Assembly (NCBI GenBank): GCA_041484525.1
Contig: JBGPHT010000070.1
Span: 1 to 36,142, forward strand
Origin: JBGPHT01 sp041484525
Lineage (GTDB): Bacteria > Acidobacteriota > Terriglobia > Bryobacterales > Bryobacteraceae
Direction of reading: 5' to 3'
DNA length: 36,142 nt
The notes under the pieces were generated by a model. It did no database searches. It was not told the origin of the DNA and worked only from the letters and a program-made list of their open reading frames with translations. A program made the translations under genes and the position numbers. Below, in pieces: positions 23,980-31,489 of this stretch. How positions within the stretch are numbered: position 1 is the first letter of the stretch; each line of letters begins with the position of its first letter.

Positions 23980-24132
23980 TCACGAAGCGATCTTTGCGTC
24001 ACGCGCGATTCGTGCCGCCAGTCCAGATTCGCCGCTCGCCGGCTTTCGCATAGATGCGGTGCTACCTGTAATGCGCTGCAACTGCCAGCCAGCCTCTTCG
24101 AGGCGCCGGCACAGTTCGGGGCCAGCGATCAG
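23980..24132 (-). pseudogene. hicA: Decayed hicA toxin remnant
   Basis: Directly after the hicB stop (two bases later) the minus strand reads LIAGPELCRRLEEAGWQLQR, a close match to a HicA/YcfA N-terminus (ISGxELxRxLExAGWxxxR), but without a proper start codon. After TGS the family motif GSHHI-Y/F-xK is broken. A neighbouring frame reads RIYAKAGERRI, the expected continuation, so a frameshift lies near 24060. The catalytic His region and the VPVHGN segment are missing or scrambled, and the frame ends at 23980. The toxin is therefore probably dead while hicB remains intact. Confidence 0.55.
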
Positions 24133-24134
24133 CC

Positions 24135-24344
24135 TCAAACCGCGATTTCCAGGATGCGAATATTGGACTCAGGTTCTTGTCCCCGCTCCCTGAGAACTTC
24201 GAGAACGCCGCTGACTGCTTCACGGACATTTTCGATCAACTCCTCGACCGTCTCCCCTTGGGAGTGGCATCCGGGCAGCGCCGGTACTTCGGCCCAGAAG
24301 CCACCCTGGGGCTCCTCATGAACGATCACGGCGTACGTGCTCAT
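24135..24344 (-). CDS. hicB: HicB-type antitoxin
   Basis: A 69-residue HicB-like protein with the classic YAVIVHEEPQGGFWAEVPAL followed by PGCHSQGETVEELIENVREA. This is a partial RNase H-like fold that binds and neutralises HicA. It has no added DNA-binding domain. Its ATG overlaps the stop of tdk in an ATGA arrangement, so it is translated as part of the tdk transcript. The neighbouring hicA is decayed, leaving an orphan antitoxin, or a protein reused for something else. Confidence 0.85.
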   Translation of the reverse strand: MSTYAVIVHEEPQGGFWAEVPALPGCHSQGETVEELIENVREAVSGVLEVLRERGQEPESNIRILEIAV

Positions 24345-24961
24345 GTACCTACGTTCCGTTCCACGCGTCGCGCTTTCACGAAATCCATCTCGGTCTGCTT
24401 GGGGATGCCGGGCTCGAAGCAGCGGCGGCAGCGGGCTTCATACATGTCGGAGGCGCCGACGACGATCAGGTCGTCCGAACCTCGCAGGCGCTGCGTGTGC
24501 TTCGCCGGATTGCCGCAGCGCACGCAGATGGCGAGCGTCTTGGTGATGGACTCGGCATGCGCCAGCAGGTCGGGGATGGGAGCGAAGGGGCGGCCCATGT
24601 AGTCGGTGTCGAGGCCGCCGATGATCACCTGCTTGCCGCTGTCGGCCAGGCGCTGCGCCACATCCACCAATTCCGGACCCATGAAATTGGCCTCGTCAAT
24701 GCCCACGACCTCCGAGCGCCAGTCGATGCGGGCGATGATCTCGGCGGCGCCGCTGACTACTTGCGAGTGCATGCGCAGGTCGCCGTGCGAGACGATCTCA
24801 TTATCCGAATAGCGATTGTCGATGGTGGGCTTGAAGACCTCCACCCGCTTGCGGGCGATCGTGGCGCGGCGCAGGCGCCGGATCAATTCTTCGCTCTTGC
24901 CCGAAAACATGGGGCCGCAGATCACTTCGATCCAGCCGACATTGCCCGTGATGATATCCAT
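24341..24961 (-). CDS. tdk: Thymidine kinase (type II)
   Basis: A 206-residue enzyme phosphorylating thymidine with ATP in the salvage pathway. The P-loop is CGPMFSGKSEELIRRL, the DEAxF-like motif is VVGIDEANFMGPEL with the catalytic Glu, and a zinc site is formed by CVRCG and CRRCF. The substrate lasso region GLDTDYMGRPFAPIPDLLA matches the family. Length is normal. The start at ATG 24961 is 19 bases after the hydrolase gene; the stop overlaps hicB by four bases. Confidence 0.95.
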   Translation of the reverse strand: MDIITGNVGWIEVICGPMFSGKSEELIRRLRRATIARKRVEVFKPTIDNRYSDNEIVSHGDLRMHSQVVSGAAEIIARIDWRSEVVGIDEANFMGPELVDVAQRLADSGKQVIIGGLDTDYMGRPFAPIPDLLAHAESITKTLAICVRCGNPAKHTQRLRGSDDLIVVGASDMYEARCRRCFEPGIPKQTEMDFVKARRVERNVGT

Positions 24962-24980
24962 ACGAATCGTTCAGAATACC

Positions 24981-25610
24981 TCAGGGCTGAGCCGCTTGGT
25001 GAACGGTTTCCTCGAGCTGCTCCAAGGCGCCGGCAAAGAAGTGGTCGGCGGCATCGATGAAGACGAGGCGCTTCGGCTCCGCCAGGCCTTCCACCAAGGT
25101 CTCGATCTCGGGGCGCGGGCCGTATTGGTCGTGTGTGCTTTGGATGAAGATCTTGGGTGCGGGACAAGTGAGGAGATACTCGTTCGAGCCGTGGTGCGTC
25201 GGGTAGCCGGCGGCCAACAGGAACGCGGCGTCGCCGCCGGCGCACCCCAGACGCGTGATGGCGCGGGCGCCGAAGGAGAAGCCGGCAAGGGCGTACGGCA
25301 GGCTGGGGTAGCGTTCGCGCAGCCACGCGAGGGCGGCGCGGGCATCCTCGATCTCGCCCGTCAGGTTGGCGTGCTCGCCTTCACTCGCACCCACGCCGCG
25401 AAAGTTGAACCGCAGGACGACGATGCCGGCCCGCCGCAGGCCGCGCCCCATGCGGTAGACCACCTTATTGTGCATCGTGCCCCCATGGAGCGGGTGCGGA
25501 TGGCAGAGCACGGCGGCGAGCCTCGGCGCGGCATCTTCCGGCTCTTCGAGAAGACTCTCGAGACGCCCGGCAGGACCGGCGATGGAGTGCGATTCAATGC
25601 GTCGCGCCAT
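24981..25610 (-). CDS. Alpha/beta hydrolase (dienelactone hydrolase-like)
   Basis: A 209-residue cytoplasmic hydrolase. VLCHPHPLHGGTMHNKVVY is the oxyanion-side motif of this subgroup. FNFRGVGASEGEH follows, then the nucleophile elbow AGFSFGARA with Ser in GxSxG, and a late HDQYGP and ADHFFAG carrying the acid and His. This subgroup (HPHP-x-x-GG and FxGxxNFRGVGxSxG) is often called a YpfH/alpha-beta hydrolase of unknown substrate. It lies between yajQ (31 bases) and tdk (19 bases) in the long minus-strand run. Confidence 0.85.
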   Translation of the reverse strand: MARRIESHSIAGPAGRLESLLEEPEDAAPRLAAVLCHPHPLHGGTMHNKVVYRMGRGLRRAGIVVLRFNFRGVGASEGEHANLTGEIEDARAALAWLRERYPSLPYALAGFSFGARAITRLGCAGGDAAFLLAAGYPTHHGSNEYLLTCPAPKIFIQSTHDQYGPRPEIETLVEGLAEPKRLVFIDAADHFFAGALEQLEETVHQAAQP

Positions 25611-25641
25611 AATTTCGAGGTTGTGTAGCCTGTCCCCGAAA

Positions 25642-26142
25642 CTAGTTGGTGCGGTAGTTGATGAACTGCATGTCGATCCCGAAGTCGGATCCGCGAAGCA
25701 GTTGGATCACCGACTGCAGAGTATCGCGGTCGCGGCTGGCGACGCGCACGAAATCGCCCGAGATCGAGGCCTGCACCTTCAGCTTGCTGTCCTTGATCTT
25801 CTTCACGATCTCACGCGCCTTTTCGATGGGGATTCCCTGCTGCAGCGTGATTTCCTGTTTGACGGTGGAGCCGGCCGCGGCGATGATTTCCCCGAAGACC
25901 AGGCCCTTGAGCGGAACCTTGCGCTTCACCAGTTTCGATTCCAGAATGTCCACTACCGCCTTGATCTTGAACTCGTCCTTGCTGACGAGCGTGATCTTGT
26001 TGTCCTTCTCATTGAGCTCAATGGAGGAGTGCGAGTCCTTGAGGTCGAAGCGCTGCTGGACCTCTTTCTGCGTTTGCTGCACGGCGTTGAGCACCTCCGG
26101 CAGCTCGATCTTGGAGACCACATCAAAGGTGTTGTCAGGCAT
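25642..26142 (-). CDS. yajQ: YajQ family nucleotide-binding protein
   Basis: A 166-residue protein with the two ferredoxin-like domains of YajQ. It begins DNTFDVVSKIELPEVLNAVQ, followed by RFDLKDSHSSIELNE, then KGLVFGEIIAAAGSTVKQEI, ASISGDFVRVASRDRDTLQ and ends DMQFINYR. Some YajQ proteins bind c-di-GMP and act as co-regulators; others bind tRNA or GTP. Whether this one does is not visible. Its start is two bases from the end of the response regulator gene, which suggests a shared signalling role. Confidence 0.95.
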   Translation of the reverse strand: MPDNTFDVVSKIELPEVLNAVQQTQKEVQQRFDLKDSHSSIELNEKDNKITLVSKDEFKIKAVVDILESKLVKRKVPLKGLVFGEIIAAAGSTVKQEITLQQGIPIEKAREIVKKIKDSKLKVQASISGDFVRVASRDRDTLQSVIQLLRGSDFGIDMQFINYRTN

Positions 26143-26144
26143 GT

Positions 26145-26888
26145 CTATTCAGATGTTGGCGGTTCGGGGCGGCCGATGTCCAGTCCCAGTACGGAGCCGG
26201 AGCGGAGACGCAGCGGGCTTACGCGCCGCACGGGTTCGACGCGCGGCTGGGCGGGCGAGGGTACCGCGATCCTCGGCTGTTCGGGTGGCGCAATAGCGTT
26301 CGACACGGCGGGCGCGAACGCCGGCTCGGGTTTTCGCGTCTGCAGCGCGGCGACGACGCGGCGCGTGATCTCCTCGACCATCGACTCCATGGACGCGTCG
26401 AGCGCGACAGTGACGGCGGCACGCAACTGTTCGGCGTCCACCACGGCCACGAACGGCGCGGCAGGGGGCGGCGGCGGGGCGGACTTAGCCGGCGCCGGAC
26501 CCGCGGCGGCGCGGTCCCGGTCCGCGGCTTCAGCCAGCGGTTTGACGGTGCGCAGCAACGCCGTGGCTTCGAACGGCTTCTTCAGCGTGCCGTCGGCCTC
26601 TACCTTTTTCGCCTGCTCCTCGTCGAATGTCTCGAGGACTCCCGCGGTCAAAATCACGCGCACGTGCTTGTGCAGCGGGCTCATTTTCAGGAAGTGGCAG
26701 ATGTCGTAGCCGGTGCGGCCGGGCATCACGGTGTCGGCCAGAACGACATCGGGATCGACATCGTTCAAGCGGATCAAAGCCGAATCGGCGTTGCTGACGG
26801 TGACAACTTCGTAGCCCTCGTCACTGAGGATACGCTCGCCCATGCGCTGCGCGTGCGGGCTGTCGTCCACCAGCAGGATCCGGCTCAT
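26145..26888 (-). CDS. Response regulator with disordered Pro/Ala linker
   Basis: A 247-residue protein. Residues 1-120 are a receiver domain (RILLVDDSPHAQRM; phospho-acceptor Asp in VVLADTVMPGRTGYD; the Lys in LKKPFEA). Residues about 125-150 are a Pro/Ala linker, then a short helical segment (AEQLRAAVTVALDASMESM, EEITRRVVAAL) and a Pro-rich tail. There is no DNA-binding or enzymatic output domain, so it probably acts by protein contact. The start ATG overlaps the stop of the BamD-like gene in ATGA. No cognate kinase is adjacent. Confidence 0.88.
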   Translation of the reverse strand: MSRILLVDDSPHAQRMGERILSDEGYEVVTVSNADSALIRLNDVDPDVVLADTVMPGRTGYDICHFLKMSPLHKHVRVILTAGVLETFDEEQAKKVEADGTLKKPFEATALLRTVKPLAEAADRDRAAAGPAPAKSAPPPPPAAPFVAVVDAEQLRAAVTVALDASMESMVEEITRRVVAALQTRKPEPAFAPAVSNAIAPPEQPRIAVPSPAQPRVEPVRRVSPLRLRSGSVLGLDIGRPEPPTSE

Positions 26889-28234
26889 TTCTGCGTTTCG
26901 CCCGGAGCGGCCGGCGCGGCCGAAGGACCCGCCAGCTTGCGAACGCTATCGATCACCTTCTGGGGAACTCCGGAGCGCTTCAGATCGTCGACCGAGGTGT
27001 ACGGCCGCGCCGCCATGATCTTCCGGGCCGCGGATTTGCTCACGCCCGGCAGCCGCTGCAATTGCTGCTCCGAGCCGTGGTTGAGATATTCCATCACCGG
27101 ATTCTGCGGCGGCGCCGGCGTGTTGGTGGCGTCGGCGGCACCCGGCGGGTTAGCGCCCTGATTCAAGCGCGCGTCGGGATTCTTGTCCAGTTGCTCGGCG
27201 CTGCCGGTGGCGGCAGTGACGTCGGTGACACCGGTTGCCGGACCAGCCGCGATAGCTGGAACCGTGGCCGGAATGGTGGGACGCAGTCCCGTCATCTGAG
27301 GCGTGCCGGATTTGGCCGCCATGGTTGTGTCGGGGTGCTGCTTGAAGATGCCGAACGTGTGGCTCAACGGACCGGGCTTGCTGTGGTTCTCCAACTCGTA
27401 TTTCATGCGCGAGTAGGCGACCGGGTCGGCCTCGGGCACGGGGCGCTTCATCGCATCGAGCCGCTGTTTGGCCTCGTCCATGTGAGCGCTGAGCGGGTAA
27501 TCCTTCACGATCTTGCTGTACGCGCCGGCCTGCTGGTTCTCAAAGCGGTCGCCCATGCGCTTGTAGGCTTCGCCCTGTTCCCACAGCGCTTCATCGGCGC
27601 GGCTGAACAGAGGGAACTGGTCGGTAAGGGCCGTCAGGCGGTTGGCCGCGGCGGCGTTGCTGCCCTTCTTCAAATAGAACGTGCCGACCTTATATTCCGA
27701 CTCCGCCAGCACTTCCTGGATGTTGCGCAGCTTCTGCTCGATTTCGGGAGCGAACTTGCTGTTGGGGAATTGCTGCAGGAGTTGGCGGCATTCGTCCTCG
27801 GCGCGGATGGCGTGCACCGGGTCGCGATCGGCCTTCTCCATCTGCTTGTAGTGGATGTCGCAGACTCTCGACTGCGCCTCCGCAGACTCCTCCATCGACG
27901 GATAGAACAGGATGAAGTCTTTGTACTCGGCCTCAGCCTGCGCCAATCCGTGCCCGCCGCCCTCGCGAAACCAGCTATCGGCCACGGCCAGCTTTGCCTT
28001 GGCCAGATATTCGCTGGTGTCGTACGTGTTCATCAGCGTCTGCAGCGTCAGGCGCGCGCGCTCGAAGCGGCTGTGTTCGATGTCGTCGATAGCCGTGTCG
28101 AACAGGACCTTGTCGGGCTGCTGGGTGTCCTTGGTGATCGGGTTGTCGTATTTATGCCTGCGGATCCCGCAGCCGCTCAGCAGGACCGCGAGCGCTAGGC
28201 ACGCCGCGGAGGTTTTCATGCAGTGTCGAACCAT
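26885..28234 (-). CDS. bamD: BamD-like lipoprotein with C-terminal helix-hairpin-helix domain
   Basis: A protein of about 449 residues. It has a lipoprotein signal ending LALAVLLSGC (lipobox LSGC) and TPR-like repeats over about 40-280 (ERARLTLQTLMNTYDTSEYL; AEAEYKDFILFYPSMEESAE; ECRQLLQQFPNSKFAPE), as in BamD, which helps insert outer membrane beta-barrels. A long Ala/Pro linker then leads to an HhH motif at the C-terminus (LQRLPGVSKSAARKIMAARP, VDDLKRSGVP). An HhH domain is normally for DNA binding and is unusual on an outer membrane lipoprotein. The start could be ATG 28234 or ATG 28219; TTG 28246 is less likely. It overlaps the receiver gene by four bases. Confidence 0.82.
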   Translation of the reverse strand: MVRHCMKTSAACLALAVLLSGCGIRRHKYDNPITKDTQQPDKVLFDTAIDDIEHSRFERARLTLQTLMNTYDTSEYLAKAKLAVADSWFREGGGHGLAQAEAEYKDFILFYPSMEESAEAQSRVCDIHYKQMEKADRDPVHAIRAEDECRQLLQQFPNSKFAPEIEQKLRNIQEVLAESEYKVGTFYLKKGSNAAAANRLTALTDQFPLFSRADEALWEQGEAYKRMGDRFENQQAGAYSKIVKDYPLSAHMDEAKQRLDAMKRPVPEADPVAYSRMKYELENHSKPGPLSHTFGIFKQHPDTTMAAKSGTPQMTGLRPTIPATVPAIAAGPATGVTDVTAATGSAEQLDKNPDARLNQGANPPGAADATNTPAPPQNPVMEYLNHGSEQQLQRLPGVSKSAARKIMAARPYTSVDDLKRSGVPQKVIDSVRKLAGPSAAPAAPGETQK

Positions 28235-28259
28235 TTTTGATACCAATTGTTTTTACGCT

Positions 28260-28934
28260 TCAGCACTCGATCGCGGTGGCGCCGGCCGCGACTTCGCGCA
28301 TTTCCCGTACCGTGGCCTCGGGGTCGCGGCTGTGAAAGATAGCCGACCCTGTGACGATCCAGTCACACCCCGCCCGTACCACTTCCGCGAGATTTTCCAA
28401 ATGTACGCCGCCATCGATCTCGATGGGCAGCGCTAACTTCTTCTCACGCCGTAACCTGTCGAGCTTCCGCACTTTCTCCAGAACGTACGGGATCAGCTTC
28501 TGGCCCCCAAACCCTGGATTTACACTCATGAGTAGCACGTAGTCCGCCACTTCGAGAACGTCCTCCAGCACGGAGACGGGAGTAGCCGGATTGAGCACCA
28601 CGCCGGCCAGTGCGCCGGCTTTCCGGATGAGCCCGAGGGTGGCATCCAGGTGGCGCGCGGCTTCGAAATGCACCGACACCGAATTGGCGCCGGCCTCGAC
28701 GAAAGCGGCCGCGTTGCGGTCCGGGTTTTCGATCATCAGATGAACGTCGAGATGCGCCCGCGTGCACTTGCGAATGGATTCGACCACGGGCGGACCGATG
28801 GTGAGGTTGGGGACGAAATGCCCGTCCATTACGTCCAGGTGGAGCATGGTGGCGCCGCCGCGCTCGACCCGGGCGATCTCGTCAGCCAGGCGGGCGAAGT
28901 CCGCGGACAGGATTGAGGGAACAATTTCAATCAT
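28260..28934 (-). CDS. rpe: Ribulose-phosphate 3-epimerase
   Basis: A 224-residue TIM-barrel enzyme interconverting ribulose 5-phosphate and xylulose 5-phosphate in the pentose phosphate pathway. PSILSADFARLADEI opens it, then HLDVMDGHFVPNLTIGPPVV with metal-binding His and Asp, LDVHLMIENPD, LMSVNPGFGGQKLIP and IDGGVHLENL, followed by the phosphate site DWIVTGSAIF. Length is normal. It overlaps the rsmB stop by eight bases and is followed by the bamD-like gene after about 25 bases. Confidence 0.97.
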   Translation of the reverse strand: MIEIVPSILSADFARLADEIARVERGGATMLHLDVMDGHFVPNLTIGPPVVESIRKCTRAHLDVHLMIENPDRNAAAFVEAGANSVSVHFEAARHLDATLGLIRKAGALAGVVLNPATPVSVLEDVLEVADYVLLMSVNPGFGGQKLIPYVLEKVRKLDRLRREKKLALPIEIDGGVHLENLAEVVRAGCDWIVTGSAIFHSRDPEATVREMREVAAGATAIEC

Positions 28935-30042
28935 TTGCGGGCTTTTCAGATTTTATCACAGCGGCGAAGAAACCGTCTCCCGGATCGCGCCCGGGAAGGC
29001 GGCGCGTAACCCCCTCAATTTGGGCGTGCGGAACCGCGGCCAGCACCTGTTCGTTCTCCTCGGCCTCGAGCGAGCAGGTGGCGTAGACGAGCACGCCGCC
29101 GGGGGCCAAAGCGCTGACGGCCGACGCCAGCAGTGCGGTCTGACGGCGCTGCAGATCCTCGATATCGAGAGCCGTGAGACGCCACTTGATCTCGGGATTG
29201 CGCGCCAGCGTGCCGGTTCCGGAGCAGGGCGCGTCGACCAGGATGCGGTCGAAGGGGCGCGCGAATGGGAGAGCGTGGGTGCCGTCGATGACGAGCAGCG
29301 AAGCACCTAGCGATCGGAGTAATTCGATGCGGCGGTAATGGATATCGCAAGCCACGGCGTGCACGCCCGATTCGAGAGCCTGCGCCGTCTTGTTGCCGGG
29401 AGCGGCGCAGAGATCGAGAAACGTCTGGTCGGGAGCGAGGCCGAGGAGCGGCACGATGGTTTGCGAGCCGATGTCCTGCCGCCGAAACACTCCGCCGTCC
29501 TGCCCCACCAGCCGGTAGCAGCCTTGGACGTCGGTCGCGATCGCACCGTCAGGCGGGGCATCGCCGGCCGGCACGCGGATGTAGTGCTCGGGTTCTTCGA
29601 GAGCGGCGCGCGCGATTCCGATGGCGGCTTCGGCACCGTATGCCTGATCCCAGCGGGCCAGCAGCCATTCCGGACAGGAGAGCGCGATCTCGCGCGTGGG
29701 CCAATCGACGGGATCTCGATTCACCTGGCGCAGCACTGCATTCACGAAGCCGGCGGCGGAGCGCTTGTGGGCACGCTTGACGAGATCGACGCTGTCGGTG
29801 ACGGCGGCGTGCGACGGGACGCGCTCGAGATATCGGAGCTGGTAAATGCCCATGCGAAGGGCGGTGCGGACTTCGACATCGAGCTTGCCGCGGCGCCCGG
29901 AATAGTGCTCGATGAGGTAGTCGAGCTGCGCGCGATAGCGGAGCACGCCGAATACGATGGCGGAAGCCAGGCCGGCGTCGCGCGTGTCGAGCGCGGTGGA
30001 GCGGGCCGCCAGCAGGTCGGAGGCGTAGCCGCCCTGTTCCAC
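28927..30042 (-). CDS. rsmB: 16S rRNA C5-cytosine methyltransferase RsmB (Sun)
   Basis: A 371-residue enzyme that methylates C967 of 16S rRNA. It has an N-terminal NusB-like helical domain (AIVFGVLRYRAQLDYLIEHY; MGIYQLRYLERVPSHAAVTD) and a SAM methyltransferase domain (FLDLCAAPGNKTAQAL; VDAPCSGTGTLARNPEIKW; VYATCSLEAEENEQVL), with both active Cys (PCSG and TCS). GTG 30042 gives VEQGGYASDLL, but relatives begin some 12 residues earlier with an ARxxAFDILL-type segment. That stretch is present in frame upstream (ARTTSFDILLAVEQGG) with no ATG/GTG/TTG, only CTG 30087 after a TAG. So either CTG starts it or a lesion hides the true start. It heads the minus-strand run. Confidence 0.93.
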   Translation of the reverse strand: MEQGGYASDLLAARSTALDTRDAGLASAIVFGVLRYRAQLDYLIEHYSGRRGKLDVEVRTALRMGIYQLRYLERVPSHAAVTDSVDLVKRAHKRSAAGFVNAVLRQVNRDPVDWPTREIALSCPEWLLARWDQAYGAEAAIGIARAALEEPEHYIRVPAGDAPPDGAIATDVQGCYRLVGQDGGVFRRQDIGSQTIVPLLGLAPDQTFLDLCAAPGNKTAQALESGVHAVACDIHYRRIELLRSLGASLLVIDGTHALPFARPFDRILVDAPCSGTGTLARNPEIKWRLTALDIEDLQRRQTALLASAVSALAPGGVLVYATCSLEAEENEQVLAAVPHAQIEGVTRRLPGRDPGDGFFAAVIKSEKPAND

Positions 30043-30169
30043 GGCGAGCAGGATGTCGAAAGAAGTTGTGCGTGCAGCGGCCGGCAGGCTTTCATTCTAG
30101 TGTAGTGAGGAGGTGGTTGAAAGGCCGAGACCCGAATTGGCCGCAGATGAACGCTTTCCCGGCGTCTAA

Positions 30170-30235
30170 CCGTGAAAGAATCCGGGGGTGCTCCGGGCAA
30201 CCTACGCGACATTCGCAACCTACATTCTTTCACGG
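30170..30235. repeat. 12-bp inverted repeat enclosing two 9-bp direct repeats
   Basis: CCGTGAAAGAAT (30170-30181) and its exact reverse complement (30224-30235) are separated by 42 bases. Within the loop GCAACCTAC occurs twice, at 30197-30205 and 30215-30223. It lies in the 303-base divergent gap between rsmB and the small membrane gene, which otherwise holds only the GTTAAC palindrome. It could be a leader structure, a protein-binding site or a small mobile repeat; no coding potential fits. Confidence 0.7.
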
Positions 30236-30275
30236 CCCACGGTGAACGCCCTTTGTATCATCCACTACAGTTAGT

Positions 30276-30288
30276 GTTAACCGTTAAC
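30276..30288. promoter_or_regulatory. Tandem GTTAAC palindromes, possible operator
   Basis: GTTAACCGTTAAC occupies 30276-30288, two GTTAAC boxes separated by one base, so the whole is a near-perfect dyad. It is AT-rich in a GC-rich gap and lies 58 bases before the small membrane gene. That is a plausible operator position, but no well-formed -35/-10 pair frames it. Confidence 0.35.
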
Positions 30289-30345
30289 TGAATAGTATCT
30301 TGCCTGTAAACCCCGCTCGGACTATGCTCGAACCGGTAAGCAGCT

Positions 30346-30609
30346 ATGCGTGGCGCAATTCTGTTCTTCCTGACATTACTGGCAGTCGTACCCAGCGCAC
30401 GGGCGCCGATCGTGGCGTTCTGGGACGAGACCATGACCCGCATCGCAGCCAATTACCCAACCTCCTATGTCATCCTCATGACCGGCGCGATCCTGTGGCT
30501 GATCTCAGCGCTGATGCTGACGGTCTACCGGCGGGTCAAGCGCCACCGCCAGCAGGTGATGGTCTATTTCCAGGGCGCTGTCGCGCCGAGCACGAATCGA
30601 AACGTCTAG
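30346..30609 (+). CDS. Small membrane protein
   Basis: An 87-residue protein with an N-terminal hydrophobic leader (MRGAILFFLTLLAVVPSARA) and a second helix at about 43-61 (SYVILMTGAILWLISALMLT), then a basic cytoplasmic-type tail (VYRRVKRHRQQ). The middle stretch WDETMTRIAANYP lies between the two. I do not recognise the family. It precedes ttcA by 28 bases in the same direction and is probably co-transcribed. Confidence 0.6.
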   Translation: MRGAILFFLTLLAVVPSARAPIVAFWDETMTRIAANYPTSYVILMTGAILWLISALMLTVYRRVKRHRQQVMVYFQGAVAPSTNRNV

Positions 30610-30637
30610 CCGCCTGGGTATGCCACTATAAAGGATA

Positions 30638-31423
30638 GTGGATCTCGAAAAAACACTGCTGCACAAGGTAGGCGAGGCCGTCCACCGGTTCCGCATGATC
30701 CGGGACGGGGATCGCGTAGCCGTGGCGCTCTCAGGCGGCAAGGATTCGGCCACCATGCTCGAAGCGCTGCTGCTGCTGCAGAAGCGCGCGCCCATCGATT
30801 TCTCGGTGTGCGCATTCACCGTCGAGCAGGGAAAGTTTCTCCGCCCCATCGAGCCGCTGGGCGAATATCTCCGGGCGCGCGGCATCCCCTGGACGTACTT
30901 CCGCGATGCGCCTTCGTTCAAGCTCCTCGAAGAGCAGCCGGACCATGGCTGCGACCTCTGCAGCCGCTACCGGCGGCGCGCCGTCTACGAGATTGCGCAC
31001 GGCCTGGGCGCGAATGTGATCGCGTTCGGCCACACGGCCGACGATTTCTGCGAAGCCCTGCTGCGCAACACCATGTTCACCGGCCGCCTCAGCGCGCTGC
31101 CGCCGGCAACCAATTCGCGCAGCCGCGAGTACCGCCTTATCCGGCCGCTGGTGTTCGTGACGGAAGACATTACGCGCGCCTATGCGGAATCCCTCGGGGT
31201 TCCGGTGATACCGTGCGGCTGCTCGGAGCGGACGGGGACCGTGCGGCGTGCCCTGCGCGACCTGTTCGCCGGCCTCGAGGTGGAATACCCGCACTTGAAG
31301 GAAAACATCCTCTCCGCCATGGGCAACGTGGATACCAGCCGCCTGCTGGATACTCGCTTTCTCAATCCCGACGAGAATGAGCCGCAGACACAGGATCTCT
31401 TCCCCATCGTCACGGAACTGTAA
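30638..31423 (+). CDS. ttcA: tRNA 2-thiocytidine biosynthesis protein TtcA
   Basis: A 261-residue PP-loop enzyme that thiolates cytidine 32 of certain tRNAs. The PP-loop is VALSGGKDSATML, and the first Cys pair is CDLCSRYRRRA, with the third Cys region in IPCGCSERTGTVRR. These ligate the 4Fe-4S cluster. IAFGHTADDFCEALLRN is the family signature. It starts at GTG 30638, with AAGGA only two bases upstream, so initiation may be weak. Length is a little short against E. coli TtcA (311). It may belong to the wider TtcA/TtuA group, so the target position is not certain. Confidence 0.88.
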   Translation: MDLEKTLLHKVGEAVHRFRMIRDGDRVAVALSGGKDSATMLEALLLLQKRAPIDFSVCAFTVEQGKFLRPIEPLGEYLRARGIPWTYFRDAPSFKLLEEQPDHGCDLCSRYRRRAVYEIAHGLGANVIAFGHTADDFCEALLRNTMFTGRLSALPPATNSRSREYRLIRPLVFVTEDITRAYAESLGVPVIPCGCSERTGTVRRALRDLFAGLEVEYPHLKENILSAMGNVDTSRLLDTRFLNPDENEPQTQDLFPIVTEL

Positions 31424-31433
31424 TGGAACTCGA

Positions 31434-31462
31434 TTGACCGGCGGCCCGCATGCCGTTAAGAT
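31434..31462 (+). promoter_or_regulatory. Predicted promoter of the phosphate-uptake pair
   Basis: TTGACC (31434-31439), 17 bases, then TAAGAT (31457-31462). The -35 is five of six, the -10 four of six. A start near 31469 would give a leader of about 20 bases before ATG 31490. It lies in the 66-base gap after ttcA. Confidence 0.45.
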
Positions 31463-31489
31463 GGGGTTCTCTCGTTTCCGACCCAACCT

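Noticed and set aside
27062..28198. A 378-codon plus-strand frame opposite the BamD-like gene
   Set aside because: It has a leucine/valine/arginine mix typical of antisense reading of a GC-rich gene and no motif.
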